From Haloarcula salina (GTDB lineage Archaea; Halobacteriota; Halobacteria; Halobacteriales; Haloarculaceae), in contig NZ_WRXL01000001.1 of assembly GCF_010119195.1 (NCBI RefSeq), forward strand, positions 62,001 through 126,000: a DNA stretch of 64,000 nt. The letters run 5' to 3'. Below the pieces are notes generated by a model. That model made no database searches, had not been told where the DNA came from, and worked only from the letters and a program-made list of their open reading frames with translations. Positions 9,327-18,342 of this stretch are shown in pieces. A program made the position numbers and the translations under genes. The stretch's first letter is position 1, and each line of letters begins with the position of its first letter.

Positions 9327-9411
9327 TGCAGGGAGCAGGATTTGAACCTGCGGACCCCTACGGGACAGCGCCCTGAACGCTGCGCCGTTGGCCAGACTTG
9401 GCTATCCCTGC
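9327..9411 (-). tRNA. tRNA-Leu (anticodon CAG)
   Basis: On the minus strand the acceptor arms GCAGGGA (complement of 9405-9411) and TCCCTGC (9328-9334) pair perfectly, followed by discriminator A (9327). The anticodon stem CAGCG/CGCTG encloses the loop TTCAGGG, giving anticodon CAG. A long variable arm (GTCCCGTAGGGGTC region) and the T-arm with GGTTCAAATCC mark it as a class II leucine tRNA. No intron is visible. It sits between rpoD and rpl18e inside the ribosomal/RNA polymerase operon region, so it may be processed from a polycistronic transcript. Confidence 0.97.
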
Positions 9412-9515
9412 TCGCATTGATGCGTTTCGCGTGCCCCGTAAAACCCCTTTCGGTCCTCGCGCTCGGGGGGCGGGCGGTCATCGGCGCCGTGGGTGTGGTA
9501 CGGGACATTGGTACG

Positions 9516-10295
9516 TTACAGCTGGACTGCGTCTTTCAGTTCGGTCGCGCGGTCACGCAGCGTCTCGACCGCGCGCAGGACCAGTTCCTCGGTGGTGAAC
9601 GAGCCGTCGGTCTCGACGTGGAACACGAACGCGTTCTCCACGTCGGTGACCTCGACCTCCTTGCCGGGATAGCGGTTCCGGAGGTCGTTGTCGAACTCGT
9701 CGGTCGCGACGAGGTCGCCGTTCTCGGCGTCGCCGGCGGCGTGTTCGGCCGCCTGCTCCTCGATGACACCACGCAGGATGTTCGGGTCGTCGTCCTCGAA
9801 CTCACCGAGGTCGCCGACGACGTCCACGCGCTGGAGGTGACGGTAGCCGACGGCCACGCCACCCTGATGTTTCGCGTGCTCCCGACCGGTGTCGAGGACG
9901 GCGTCGGCCTCGACTTCGAGGCGCTGGCCGTCCTTCAGGTCGATGATCGGGATGTTGTCGTCGGCCGGTTCGACCAGCGGGTCCGAGGAGACGAGGTCGC
10001 TGGAGTAGGCCGTGCTCGGCCCGTCGACGGACAGCGACAGCGTCACCTCGTCGCCGATCTCGAAGTCGTCGAGGTCGGTCGTGAGCGGGACCAGCCCCAG
10101 TCGGAGGCCGATCTGCTCGTTGAACATCACGCTGGTGTTCTCGATGACGCGGACGGTGTCGATGCTGAACGTCGGCACGTCCGCGACCATCGCTCGCCGG
10201 ATGCCGTTGGCGAACGCCGGCGTGATGCCGCGCACGAGGACGCGTGCCTCGCGATCACCGCGTTCGACGAACTCGACCTCGTAGTCCTGTGTCAT
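9516..10295 (-). CDS. rpoD: DNA-directed RNA polymerase subunit D
   Basis: 259-residue homologue of Rpb3/alpha that nucleates polymerase assembly. The N-terminal segment [21 protein letters not shown] is the conserved alpha motif, followed by the dimerisation segment [13 protein letters not shown] and a C-terminal [18 protein letters not shown] helix. There are no cysteines at all, so the 4Fe-4S cluster found in subunit D of some archaea is absent here. It follows rps11 by 3 bp in the S13-S4-S11-RpoD order that is standard for archaea. Confidence 0.97.
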   Translation of the reverse strand: MTQDYEVEFVERGDREARVLVRGITPAFANGIRRAMVADVPTFSIDTVRVIENTSVMFNEQIGLRLGLVPLTTDLDDFEIGDEVTLSLSVDGPSTAYSSDLVSSDPLVEPADDNIPIIDLKDGQRLEVEADAVLDTGREHAKHQGGVAVGYRHLQRVDVVGDLGEFEDDDPNILRGVIEEQAAEHAAGDAENGDLVATDEFDNDLRNRYPGKEVEVTDVENAFVFHVETDGSFTTEELVLRAVETLRDRATELKDAVQL

Positions 10296-10298
10296 TGG

Positions 10299-10688
10299 TT
10301 AGAATCCGGAGTTCTTCGGCGCGCGGGTGCCGTCGTGGGGCGTCGGCGTGACGTCCTCGATGCGGCCGATCTCCAGGCCGGCGCGGGCCAGGGCGCGGAT
10401 CGTCGCCTGCGCGCCCGGACCGGGCGAGGTCTGGAGGTTGCCGCCGGGGCCACGAACCCGGACGTGGACGCCTTCCACGCCGCGGTCGAGGGCCTTCTCG
10501 GCGACGACCTCGGCCATCTGCATCGCCGCGTACGGCGACGCCTCGTCGCGGTTCTGCTTGACGACCGTCCCGCCGGAGCTCTTCGCGAGCGTCTCCGCGC
10601 CGGTCTGGTCCGTGATGGTGATGATCGTGTTGTTGAACGATGCGTGCACGTGGGCGATGCCCCAGATGTCTTCGGTTTCTTCGCTCAT
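10299..10688 (-). CDS. rps11: 30S ribosomal protein S11
   Basis: 129-residue S11. [22 protein letters not shown], the [12 protein letters not shown] motif, and the C-terminal [19 protein letters not shown] are diagnostic; the last contacts the platform rRNA. The ATG overlaps the rps4 stop by 4 bases. Confidence 0.98.
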   Translation of the reverse strand: MSEETEDIWGIAHVHASFNNTIITITDQTGAETLAKSSGGTVVKQNRDEASPYAAMQMAEVVAEKALDRGVEGVHVRVRGPGGNLQTSPGPGAQATIRALARAGLEIGRIEDVTPTPHDGTRAPKNSGF

Positions 10689-11200
10689 TCTTGGGCCTCC
10701 GCTCGCTCGGGGTGGAGTTCGTCCGACAGCGAGCTGTTCTCGTCGAAGCCGACCGTGTTCTCCACGGCAGTCTCGACGGTCATGCCGGGTCGCGTGACGC
10801 GACCGCCGTCGAGGACGATGTGTCCGTGAACGATGAACTGACGCGCCTGCTCGGGCGTGTTCGCGTAGCCCTTGCGGTAGACGACGGTCTGGAGGCGGCG
10901 CTCCAGCACGTCGGTCACGTCGAGCGACAGGACGTCGTCGAGCTGGTCCTGCTCGCTGAGGATGCCGTAGCGCTTGAGCCGGGAGAGGAACTCCTCGGCC
11001 TCGTCGTCGTGCTCGCCGGCGCTACCGAGCAGCTTTCGGGCCTCGCGGCGGTAGCCACGAAGCTCGGACTGCGCGCGCCAGAGCTCCTCCTTGTTCTTCA
11101 GGCCGTAGCGGCCGACGAGGTTCGACTCGTCGGCGATGCGCTCGCCCTGGAACGGGTGGTTCGGCGTCTCGTAGAACTTGGTGTTGGAACCGAGCGCCAT
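10685..11200 (-). CDS. rps4: 30S ribosomal protein S4
   Basis: 171-residue S4. The N-terminal rRNA-binding region contains [26 protein letters not shown], and the S4 RNA-binding domain follows at about residues 105-150 ([30 protein letters not shown]), ending with VTRPGM. The C-terminal tail is acidic. The start ATG shares a base with the S13 stop (TAATG), indicating tight coupling. Confidence 0.97.
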   Translation of the reverse strand: MALGSNTKFYETPNHPFQGERIADESNLVGRYGLKNKEELWRAQSELRGYRREARKLLGSAGEHDDEAEEFLSRLKRYGILSEQDQLDDVLSLDVTDVLERRLQTVVYRKGYANTPEQARQFIVHGHIVLDGGRVTRPGMTVETAVENTVGFDENSSLSDELHPERAEAQE

Positions 11201-11733
11201 TATTCGTCATCCTCCGCGGCGGCTTCCTCGGCCTGTTCTTCCTTGATGGCCTCGACGTTGACGCCGATGGTGCCCTCGGTACGACCCGTGGACTTGGTCC
11301 GCTGTCCGCGGACCTTCTGCCCGCGCTTGTGGCGGACACCGCGGTAGGAGTCGATCATCTTCATGCGGTTGATGTCCTGCCGGCGGGTCAGCTGGAGGTC
11401 GTTGCCGGTCTCGTGGGTGGTCTCACCGGAGAAGTAGTCCTTCTGGTGGTTGGCCATCCACTCGGGAACCTCGTCGGCGAAGTTCTCGACGTGGTCGACG
11501 ACGCGCTCGATCACGTCGTCGTCGAGCTTACCGAAGACCGCGCGACGGTCGACATCCGCCTTCTGGGCGATGATTCGGGCGGCCCGGTGGCCGATCCCGT
11601 TCAGTTCTGTCAGCGCACGCTCGACGGACTTGGTCCCGTCGAGGTCTGTCTGTCCGATACGGACGAAATAGCGGATGTCCTCCTCCTCTTCGGCATCCGC
11701 GTCCTCGCCCGCGTTGGGGTCTTCTGCACTCAT
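11200..11733 (-). CDS. rps13: 30S ribosomal protein S13
   Basis: 177-residue S13 that forms part of the small-subunit head and contacts tRNA. The core reads IRYFVRIGQTDLDGTKSVERAL, then GIGHRAARIIAQKADVD, and a basic C-terminal region SYRGVRHKRGQKVRGQRTKSTGR. I start at ATG 11731-11733 (MSAEDPNAG); an in-frame extension would run through the tRNA-Ser gene. The N-terminal 20 residues and the last 20 are acidic extensions. It is the first protein gene of the S13-S4-S11-RpoD operon, 24 bp after tRNA-Ser. Confidence 0.96.
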   Translation of the reverse strand: MSAEDPNAGEDADAEEEEDIRYFVRIGQTDLDGTKSVERALTELNGIGHRAARIIAQKADVDRRAVFGKLDDDVIERVVDHVENFADEVPEWMANHQKDYFSGETTHETGNDLQLTRRQDINRMKMIDSYRGVRHKRGQKVRGQRTKSTGRTEGTIGVNVEAIKEEQAEEAAAEDDE

Positions 11734-11757
11734 ATGTGGGTAATCGGTTTTGGTGAG

Positions 11758-11842
11758 CGTCGTGGCTGGGATTCGAACCCAGGAGGCTGTACGCCACAGA
11801 GTTAGCAACCCTGCGCCTTGGGCCAGGCTTGGCTACCACGAC
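11758..11842 (-). tRNA. tRNA-Ser (anticodon GCT)
   Basis: On the minus strand the acceptor arms GTCGTGG (complement of 11836-11842) and CCACGAC (11759-11765) pair, with discriminator G at 11758 as expected for serine tRNAs. The anticodon stem CAGGG/CTCTG (one G-T pair) encloses the loop TTGCTAA, so the anticodon is GCT, reading AGC/AGT codons. A long variable arm and the T-arm GGGTTCGAATCCC are present. It heads the S13-S4-S11-RpoD gene block. Confidence 0.97.
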
Positions 11843-11929
11843 ACACGCTTCGTCGACACTCGCGCCCGCAGCACGCGGACTCGGGGGCCGGTCCCCCTAC
11901 ACGAGTCTGTCAAACTGTATTCCGGGGTT

Positions 11930-11939
11930 GTATTTAAAC
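11930..11939 (-). promoter_or_regulatory. Likely TATA box for tRNA-Ser and the S13 operon
   Basis: The minus-strand sequence GTTTAAATAC stands out in a GC-rich background. With the usual archaeal spacing, transcription would start near 11905-11910, about 65 nt before tRNA-Ser. The intervening leader contains a perfect 5-bp inverted repeat GGGGG-CCGGT-CCCCC (11884-11898), which could fold in the precursor RNA. The promoter is inferred from sequence only. Confidence 0.5.
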
Positions 11940-12051
11940 GCAACGAAGGGCCGCGGCCGCGTCAGTCCTGGACACACGCGATGAGCCATGTATTAGCATG
12001 CAGCACGGTACGCGCCGTCCAAAGCCAGTCCGGAACTGGAGGCGTTCGGGC

Positions 12052-12927
12052 TCAATTTACGAACCGTCGATGCAGCATCGTGTGGGCACCATACGCGAGA
12101 TAACTAGCCACGCCAAGCGACAAGAGGACCGGAGCAAGGACCGGGACGAGCATCGAACCAGACCCAAGCGTGGGGATTCCGATGACGGAGAGCGCAACTA
12201 TCCCGAGGCCGGTCAGTATATTAGATGCGAAGAGCGACGGAATCAGCAGGGCAATGAATTCTGCAGACCGGGTCCCGGCCTGGTCCGTATCGGTCAGCAC
12301 AGAGCCGATAATCGCACCGAGACACACGGCCGCGACGATACCCGGCCCACCATCGAGGCTGTAGTTGTCCTGTGTGGCAATGAGATACTGCCCGTACACG
12401 ACGAAGCCAGTAAGGCCGACCAGCATTCCGACAACAGCGCCCTGGATTGCCCCGAGAAGTCTGGGCCGCCAGCGGTGGTACCAGTCGGTCCCTACTCGAT
12501 AGGCCAACAGATACGAGCCTACGAAGACTGAGACGGCCGTCAGGGTCGGGATGACGAAGTATGGTATCGAAAACAGCCTATCTCCGAGAAGCCACTGGAG
12601 GGCGATCTCCGGGACGATAGCGACTGCCCAACCGGCGACGAGCGCTCCGACAAAGACGACGCGGTTCCGGTGTGCCGACGGTGATGCTACAGCGCGCCCA
12701 CTCGTCACCCAGCGGTATCCGCCGATGCCGCCGATAAGAAGACCGAGCGGGGCGGCAAGTTGGAGTGACATCACCCAGTCAGGTGGAAAGAACGCGTCCG
12801 ACGTTGCGCGGTAGTAGTTCCGGAGCAGTCGGCCGAGCGTGTCGAGAATGAACGTCTGGACCAGCCCCCACTGCAGGGCTGCTACGAGTGCATGTTTGCG
12901 CGTTGACAGAGTATCTTGCGGGGCCAT
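12052..12927 (-). CDS. Orphan polytopic membrane protein
   Basis: 291 residues with about seven hydrophobic segments (for example residues about 50-68, 88-108, 122-142, 160-180, 188-208, 220-250 and 258-280). I recognise no conserved catalytic motif. Codon use is visibly less GC-rich than the ribosomal genes before it and the Mrp gene after it (many A/T third positions), suggesting transfer or low expression. The start gives MAPQDTLSTRKHALVAAL. No partner gene is adjacent; it sits alone between the tRNA-Ser/S13 promoter region and a small plus-strand gene. Function unknown. Confidence 0.75.
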   Translation of the reverse strand: MAPQDTLSTRKHALVAALQWGLVQTFILDTLGRLLRNYYRATSDAFFPPDWVMSLQLAAPLGLLIGGIGGYRWVTSGRAVASPSAHRNRVVFVGALVAGWAVAIVPEIALQWLLGDRLFSIPYFVIPTLTAVSVFVGSYLLAYRVGTDWYHRWRPRLLGAIQGAVVGMLVGLTGFVVYGQYLIATQDNYSLDGGPGIVAAVCLGAIIGSVLTDTDQAGTRSAEFIALLIPSLFASNILTGLGIVALSVIGIPTLGSGSMLVPVLAPVLLSLGVASYLAYGAHTMLHRRFVN

Positions 12928-13084
12928 ATCTGAACGCCTGTCTCAGTTATGATGTCATATTGATAACCCATCATACTACTGGTAGACAGGAGCGTACCTG
13001 TCGGTCTGGCCCAGATATGTGGAGAGTTCTTCGTCACCATCTCTCGACACAAAGCATACCAGTTGGCTTTCCCTGCACAGACGC

Positions 13085-13384
13085 ATGTCCCGGCGCGTCA
13101 CCGACGGCGGCAGCGGCGTCGACCCAACCGACAGCACAGCGGTCCGTGACCACCTCGAACGCTTCGCGGGGTCCGACGCCGTCACCGAAACGGAAGACGG
13201 GACGCTCCGTGCCGATTTCGGCAGTCGAACCCACGTCGCCGTCGCCGCTGACGGAACGATCAATACGGGGATGCCGCTGCACTCGTTCGACGGCACTCCC
13301 GACCGGCTCGTGTTCGACCACGACGGCGGTGAACTCCGGGTCGAACTCGACGATGGCACCGTGTATGTGTTCCGCCGGCCCTGA
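13085..13384 (+). CDS. Small haloarchaeal protein of unknown function
   Basis: 99-residue acidic, soluble protein. The pattern LRADFGSRTHVAVAADGTINTGMPLHSF followed by RLVFDHDGGELRVEL and DDGTVYVFRRP suggests a compact all-beta fold with repeated short strands. I chose ATG 13085-13087 (MSRRVTDGG); upstream codons in frame are polar and of non-coding character. I do not recognise a named family. It is upstream of the Mrp gene on the same strand with a 138-bp gap that contains a separate TATA-like element for Mrp. Confidence 0.65.
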   Translation: MSRRVTDGGSGVDPTDSTAVRDHLERFAGSDAVTETEDGTLRADFGSRTHVAVAADGTINTGMPLHSFDGTPDRLVFDHDGGELRVELDDGTVYVFRRP

Positions 13385-13522
13385 GCGCCGCTGGTATTCG
13401 TGCCTCCCGCATAAGGACGAACCCTCTGTGACAGGTAGCAGGCGAAGTCGAGGGACTGTCACCCGATTGTCGGTTGGGTCCTGTCACAATCCTTATCGCA
13501 CCTCCGGGACCTACTCCTGTGC

Positions 13523-14584
13523 ATGAATACAGACGACGTACGCGAGCGCCTGCGAGCGGTCGAGGACCCGGATCTGGGAGCCGACATCGTCTCACTCGGG
13601 CTGGTCAACAGCATCAACGTGACCGACGACGAGGTCAGCATCGACCTGGCGCTCGGCGCGCCGTACTCGCCGACGGAGACGGGCATGGCGAGCGCGGTCC
13701 GCGAGGCGCTGGACGACGCCGACCGGGAGATCGACCTCTCGGCGAGCGTCGACCGCGGCGTCCCGGAGGCCGAGGACCCCCTGCCGAAGGTCAAGAACGT
13801 CATCGCGGTGGCGTCGGGCAAGGGCGGCGTCGGCAAGTCGACCATCGCGGTGAACCTCGCCGCCGGGCTCGCCCGCCTCGGCGCTCGAGTCGGCCTGTTC
13901 GACGCCGACGTGTACGGCCCGAACGTCCCGCGGATGCTCGACGCCGACGAGTCGCCCCGAGCCACGGAGGACGAGGAGATCATCCCCGTCGAGAAGTACG
14001 GGATGAAGCTGATGAGCATGGACTTCCTGGTCGGCAAGGACGACCCCGTCATCTTCCGCGGGCCGATGGTCGACAACGTCCTGACCCAGCTCTGGGACGA
14101 CGTGCTCTGGGGCACGCTCGACTACATGATCGTCGACCTGCCGCCGGGGACCGGCGACACGCAGCTGACGATGCTCCAGCAGGTCCCGGTCTCAGGGTCC
14201 GTCATCGTCACCACCCCTCAGGAGGTTGCGCTCGACGACGCGCGAAAGGGCCTCCGGATGTTCGGCCGCCACGAGACGCCCGTGCTCGGTATCGTAGAGA
14301 ACATGTCGACGTTCGTCTGTCCGGACTGCGGCGGCGAACACGACATCTTCGGGAGCGGCGGCGGGCACGAATTCGCCGACGAGACGGAGATGCCGTTCCT
14401 CGGCGAAGTCCCGCTCGATCCTGCCGTCAGAGAGGGTGGCGACAGCGGCCAGCCGCTCGTGCTGGACGAGGACAGCGACGTGGGCGAAGCGTTCCGGGAC
14501 ATCGCGGCCCGCACCGCCAACATGCAGGGCATCATCCACCGGAAGCGCCAGAGCGACGACCGCACCGCACAGCCGGAGCAGTAA
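13523..14584 (+). CDS. mrp: Mrp/NBP35-family P-loop ATPase (Fe-S cluster carrier)
   Basis: 353 residues. An N-terminal MIP18/DUF59 domain (residues 1 to about 80, VEDPDLGADIVSLGLVN) is fused to a ParA/Mrp ATPase domain with the deviant Walker A ASGKGGVGKSTIAVNLA near residue 97, GLFDADVYGPNVPRML, and the switch segment DYMIVDLPPGTGDTQLT. A CxxC pair in FVCPDCGGEHDIFG near residue 273 is the expected site where a dimer holds a bridging Fe-S cluster. The likely role is cytoplasmic delivery of Fe-S clusters to apoproteins. A TTATC element at about 13491-13496 lies about 28 nt before the ATG, consistent with a leaderless mRNA and with this start. Confidence 0.95.
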   Translation: MNTDDVRERLRAVEDPDLGADIVSLGLVNSINVTDDEVSIDLALGAPYSPTETGMASAVREALDDADREIDLSASVDRGVPEAEDPLPKVKNVIAVASGKGGVGKSTIAVNLAAGLARLGARVGLFDADVYGPNVPRMLDADESPRATEDEEIIPVEKYGMKLMSMDFLVGKDDPVIFRGPMVDNVLTQLWDDVLWGTLDYMIVDLPPGTGDTQLTMLQQVPVSGSVIVTTPQEVALDDARKGLRMFGRHETPVLGIVENMSTFVCPDCGGEHDIFGSGGGHEFADETEMPFLGEVPLDPAVREGGDSGQPLVLDEDSDVGEAFRDIAARTANMQGIIHRKRQSDDRTAQPEQ

Positions 14585-14635
14585 GCCAGAGACGGCAGTC
14601 GCTCCGGACCGGAGAGCGCAGAGAGAAGAACCGAG

Positions 14636-14827
14636 TTACGCTTCGACGGGGTTGTTCATCTTCCGGGTGACGTAGCCGGCGATGCGGTTGCGCACACCCT
14701 TGGACTCGATGTTCGTCAGCTCCTCGACGACGTCCTTGTTGTGTTCGAAGTCTGCGCCGAAGGCGTCGGGGTATCGCTCCATGAGGAGCGTCCCGGTCTT
14801 CTTGACGTAGGCGGGTTTGATTGCCAT
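14636..14827 (-). CDS. rps17e: 30S ribosomal protein S17e
   Basis: 63-residue archaeal/eukaryotic-type S17e. [23 protein letters not shown] followed by [24 protein letters not shown] is diagnostic. I start at ATG 14825-14827, which gives the standard archaeal N-terminus; 16 extra codons upstream in frame would have no family support. An AT-rich element (CCTTTTTGAG on the minus strand, about 14846-14855) lies at TATA distance. The gene is convergent with mrp. Confidence 0.93.
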   Translation of the reverse strand: MAIKPAYVKKTGTLLMERYPDAFGADFEHNKDVVEELTNIESKGVRNRIAGYVTRKMNNPVEA

Positions 14828-15013
14828 GCGCGCTACTTGCTCTGTGGCACTCAAAAAGGGTTCGGAACGGACCACGCACGCGAACGGTTATCAGGAAAGG
14901 CGAGGCGACGGACGTTCGTGCGCTGACCGTCACCGTGACAGGCTCCGCAGTAGCGCGACACCGCCTGTCACGGACCGCCGCGTGTCGCCTGTCCGCCACA
15001 CCCGCCAGCGGCG

Positions 15014-15625
15014 CTACCAGTCGGCGTCGATCAGTTCGCGAACGCGATCGAAGGCCTCCCGCTCGCGGTCGCTCCCCGCGGTCTCGACGACCGACTCGAA
15101 GTACGCGAGCCGAGCGAGCAGCGTCTCGCGGTCGTAGCTCGGCACGTCCAGCCGCGAGGCCGCGACCGTCGCCTCCACGACCGCGGCGTGGCCGCGGTTC
15201 GTCGTCGGTACGACGCGCCGCTCGACCCCGACGTCGACGGGGTCGAGCGCCCACTCGACCCACTGCGTGTCGCCCTCCGTTCCGGACGCACGGCGCTCGA
15301 CGGCGACCTCCGCCCACGCGTCCGCGCTGTCGAGGATCGGTTCGTCTTCCTCTCGCACCGAAAGCGCCGCATCGGCGAAGTCGACGGGGTCCCGCGTGAA
15401 CTGGACGTACCCCTCGCCGCGTTCGCGGAAGTTCCGCCACGTTCGGGTCCGTCCCCAGGTGGTCGCCGTCACGGGGTCGTCGCCGTCGGGCGCGTGGATG
15501 CCCAGCGCGGCGACGTTCCAGCAGTCGTTCGGCCCAAGCGTCGTGACGACGGTTTCGGTGAACCCGGCGAGTGCGACCGGCCAGTCGACGTTCTCGTCCC
15601 CGTCGCGCCCTTCATCGGGCGTCAC
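15014..15625 (-). CDS. DUF447 family protein
   Basis: 203-residue soluble protein. TETVVTTLGPNDCWNVAALGIHAP at the N-terminus and GYVQFTRDPVDFADAAL near residue 91 match the archaeal DUF447 pattern, which has a flavin-reductase-like split-barrel character. Its biochemical role is not established. In methanogens and methylotrophs this family co-occurs with genes for tetrahydromethanopterin-type C1 cofactors. Here it is the last gene of a four-gene minus-strand operon (cofD, TIM-barrel protein, CitG-like, DUF447) with overlapping stops and starts, so it probably works on or with a cofactor made or used by that operon. Confidence 0.88.
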   Translation of the reverse strand: MTPDEGRDGDENVDWPVALAGFTETVVTTLGPNDCWNVAALGIHAPDGDDPVTATTWGRTRTWRNFRERGEGYVQFTRDPVDFADAALSVREEDEPILDSADAWAEVAVERRASGTEGDTQWVEWALDPVDVGVERRVVPTTNRGHAAVVEATVAASRLDVPSYDRETLLARLAYFESVVETAGSDREREAFDRVRELIDADW

Positions 15626-16461
15626 ACGACCAGCCCCCGCTCCAGCGCGACGAACAGGGTACCGGCGACCAGGTCGGCGGTCGTCCCGGGATTGACGTCA
15701 CGGTCCACCAGCTCCTCGGCGAAGGCGGTGGCGTCCTCGTCGCCGTCGAGGACGGCCCGGGCCCGGCGCTGCACCTCCTCGGCCGTGGCGCGGTCCTGAC
15801 GCGTGACGACGAAGGTGTCCGGCTCAGCCGCGAGGAGTTCGAAGAACGCGCGGGAGGCGCGGTCGGCGACCGGACCCGAGTCGTCGAGGAGTCGTTCACC
15901 CGCCGAGAACACGCGGTCGAACTCGGACGCCCACTCGGCCGCGACGCCGTCGACGTCGGCGCTGGATTCCATCACGTCGAACAGCGTCAGTTCGCGAGAT
16001 TCGAGTTCGGGTATCGCGTCGCTCCCGCGGCGAACGTCGAGCGATTCGAGGTCGTCCGGCGGATCGTCGACGGCCACGTCGACGTGTTCGAAGGCGCGGT
16101 AGAACGACGCCGCGTCGGCGACGGTCGTTCCCCTGACGACCGAGTCCACACCGCCCCGGGTCAGGTCGCCGTCGCCCGCCGCTGCGACCAGCGGCGTGAG
16201 CACCAGTAGCGCGCCGAACTGCGTGTTCCCAGCCGACTGGCCGGCCATCCCTTCGACGGCGTGTTCGAAGGCGGAGCCGACGGCGTCGCCGACGGCCGCT
16301 CGCTCCAGACCCGGACGCGCGCCGACCGCGCCGGCCATGAAGTGCTCGAAGCGGAGGTCGTCGTACTCGCGCTCTCGGTCGACGTTACCCGGCTTCGGCG
16401 TACTGGAGACCTCCAATAGGAGCGCTAATTCGGCGTTTTGCGCGACGGACCGCTCAGTCAT
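15622..16461 (-). CDS. CitG/MdcB-like triphosphoribosyl-dephospho-CoA synthase family protein
   Basis: 279 residues. Motifs typical of the family are the N-terminal ALLLEVSSTPKPGNVDRER (residues 13-31), a Gly/Asn pair in MAGQSAGNTQFGALLVL near residue 104, and EELVDRDVNPGTTADLVAGTLFVAL near the C-terminus. In bacteria CitG makes a CoA-derived prosthetic group for citrate lyase, but no citrate or malonate decarboxylase genes are here. The archaeal members travel with cofactor genes, so a different phosphoribosyl or nucleotidyl transfer is likely. The ATG at 16459-16461 overlaps the upstream stop by 4 bases; an in-frame start 8 codons upstream is less likely. Confidence 0.85.
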   Translation of the reverse strand: MTERSVAQNAELALLLEVSSTPKPGNVDREREYDDLRFEHFMAGAVGARPGLERAAVGDAVGSAFEHAVEGMAGQSAGNTQFGALLVLTPLVAAAGDGDLTRGGVDSVVRGTTVADAASFYRAFEHVDVAVDDPPDDLESLDVRRGSDAIPELESRELTLFDVMESSADVDGVAAEWASEFDRVFSAGERLLDDSGPVADRASRAFFELLAAEPDTFVVTRQDRATAEEVQRRARAVLDGDEDATAFAEELVDRDVNPGTTADLVAGTLFVALERGLVV

Positions 16462-17204
16462 GGTCGCGGTTCCTCCGCGAACCACTCGTCGGTCGCCGTC
16501 CGGATCTCCCGAAGCGTCTCGGGATCGTCACTCGGGCGACCCACGCTGACCGCGTCCGCGCCGTAGGCGAGGTATTCCCGGGTCGACTCGCGGTCTCGGA
16601 CGCCGTTGTTCGCGACGACGAACAGATCCGTCGCGTCGGCGACCGTTTCGACGATCGACTCCGAATCCATCGCGTCGACGTGGAAGACGTCGCCGCCGGC
16701 CGACTCGATCACCCGCGCGACTTCGGGAAGCGATACCCCCTCGACTTCGGCCCGGCCTTTCACCGAGACGGTCGCGCCGGCCGAGACCGCCGTCTCGACG
16801 AACTCGGCCAGGCGGTCCGTCTCTCGGAGCAGCGATTCGCCGGCCCCGGCGGCGCACATCTCGTCCTGTCGGCAGTGGGCGTTCACTTCGAGAATCGCGT
16901 CGTGATCGCGACAGACTCGCGCGGCGCGCTCGACCGGCTCCAGCGTCGCGCTCCGGACGTTGAACGCCGGGCGGACCGGGGCGTCAGCCAGGGCCGCGAG
17001 CTGGTCGTCGACGAACGCGACCGGGTCCGCGGGCAGGAACTCGGAGCGCTCGCGGTCGACCATCTCGCGAGCCGCTTCGCGCGTCGGCCCGTCGAGCGCG
17101 ATGCCGCCGAGGAACGCACAGCCGACGTGGGAGGCGACGGCGCGCGCCCAGTCCGCGTCGGCTTCGCCGCTCAGACTCGCCAGTGCGAGGCGAGGTTCGA
17201 ACAT
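16458..17204 (-). CDS. Dihydrouridine-synthase-like TIM-barrel protein
   Basis: 248 residues. RPAFNVRSATLEPVERAARVCRD, VNAHCRQDEMCAAGAGESLL and VSVKGRAEVEGVSL follow the strand-loop order of the Dus / dihydroorotate-dehydrogenase flavoprotein barrel, with a late phosphate-binding pattern in VVANNGVRDRESTREYLAYGADAVSVGR. The His-Cys-(x5)-Cys loop is at the place where Dus proteins carry their catalytic Cys. At 248 residues it lacks the C-terminal helical tRNA-binding domain of true Dus enzymes. Since it is translationally coupled to cofD and a CitG-like gene, a role in cofactor metabolism is more plausible than tRNA modification. It shares a TGATG junction with cofD. Confidence 0.8.
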   Translation of the reverse strand: MFEPRLALASLSGEADADWARAVASHVGCAFLGGIALDGPTREAAREMVDRERSEFLPADPVAFVDDQLAALADAPVRPAFNVRSATLEPVERAARVCRDHDAILEVNAHCRQDEMCAAGAGESLLRETDRLAEFVETAVSAGATVSVKGRAEVEGVSLPEVARVIESAGGDVFHVDAMDSESIVETVADATDLFVVANNGVRDRESTREYLAYGADAVSVGRPSDDPETLREIRTATDEWFAEEPRP

Positions 17205-18196
17205 CAGGCCACCTCCGCGAGCGCGGTCTCGACGGCTCGCGCGACCCGACGGGAGTCTTCGCCGTCGTCGAGCCTCGTGTCGGTCCGGACGACGGGTCTG
17301 TCCAGCGGTGTCTCGTCCGCCGCGTCGAGGACGAACGCGTCGGCGAACGGGTACGCCTTGGCGACGCCGGCGGTGCTTGGGTCGTATCCCACGCCGTCCA
17401 TCAGGTCCGCCGCCGGCCCGGAGAACACGGTGTCCTCGACGAACGGCGAGACGGCGACCACGGTCGTCTCGCCGAGCGCCCGTTCGATGTCCTCGATCGC
17501 GAGCATCGGTCCCAGCGAGGTAATGGGGTTCGACGGCCCGACGACGACGGGGTCAGAGAGCGCGGTCAGGACGGCATCCGTCGCGTCAGCCGCCTCCGCA
17601 CCCCGGAACTCCACGTCTTCGACCGTCGGCTCGCCGTTCCGGCCGACCCACCACTCCTGGAAGTGCATCGCCCCGCTCGGAGTGTGGACGATCGAGGCGA
17701 CCGGGTCGTCGCTCATCGGCAGCAGCGTCCGTTCCAGTCCGAAGGCGTCGGCGAGCGTCCGCGTCGCCTCGGTCAGCGAGCGCCCTTCGTCGAGGAGCGA
17801 GGTCCGAGTGACGTGAACCGCGCGGTCGCGGTCACCGATGTGCATGAACTCCGCGATCCCGGAAAACCGCCGCCAGCGGGCGATGTCGCGGCCCGAGGTC
17901 TGTGCCTCCTCGGGGAGGTACCGCGGACCGTCGGCTAGCCCCGCGGCGTCGGCCAGTCGCACGAGTTCGTCGTGGGTCTCGGCGGTGTCGTCGGCGATCC
18001 CCCACCACGTCTCGCGGTCGAGCACGTCGCCGTCCAGGAAGAGTTGCGTATCGAGGTCGGGACAGACGAGGTGGCCGCCGAGTTCGATGTCGTCGCCCGT
18101 GTTGGCGACGACGGTCGTCTCGCGGGGGGCGAACACGTCGTCGGCTCCGGCGAGCAGCTTCGGCGTGCCCGTCCCGCCGGCCAGAAACGTCACCAT
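17204..18196 (-). CDS. cofD: LPPG:FO 2-phospho-L-lactate transferase (CofD), coenzyme F420 synthesis
   Basis: 330-residue enzyme that transfers the phospholactyl moiety to the deazaflavin FO to give F420-0. [18 protein letters not shown] is the characteristic N-terminus, followed by [25 protein letters not shown], which holds the metal-site Asp residues, then [22 protein letters not shown] and [19 protein letters not shown] start at ATG 18194-18196, directly at the glycine-rich motif, rather than 6 codons upstream. It is the first gene of the four-gene operon and is divergent from the phosphatase gene at 18343. Confidence 0.95.
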   Translation of the reverse strand: MVTFLAGGTGTPKLLAGADDVFAPRETTVVANTGDDIELGGHLVCPDLDTQLFLDGDVLDRETWWGIADDTAETHDELVRLADAAGLADGPRYLPEEAQTSGRDIARWRRFSGIAEFMHIGDRDRAVHVTRTSLLDEGRSLTEATRTLADAFGLERTLLPMSDDPVASIVHTPSGAMHFQEWWVGRNGEPTVEDVEFRGAEAADATDAVLTALSDPVVVGPSNPITSLGPMLAIEDIERALGETTVVAVSPFVEDTVFSGPAADLMDGVGYDPSTAGVAKAYPFADAFVLDAADETPLDRPVVRTDTRLDDGEDSRRVARAVETALAEVA

Positions 18197-18342
18197 GCTT
18201 CGACGTAGGGGCAACGGACGGCATAAGCGTGGTCACTGACCGATCGAGTGGGTTCCGGTTTTATCCGACGGAACCACAGGGAGAATCAAGCCTGAGAACT
18301 GGGTGCATACAGTGAAGTTGGTCCGCCGACTGCGGTGAGATA

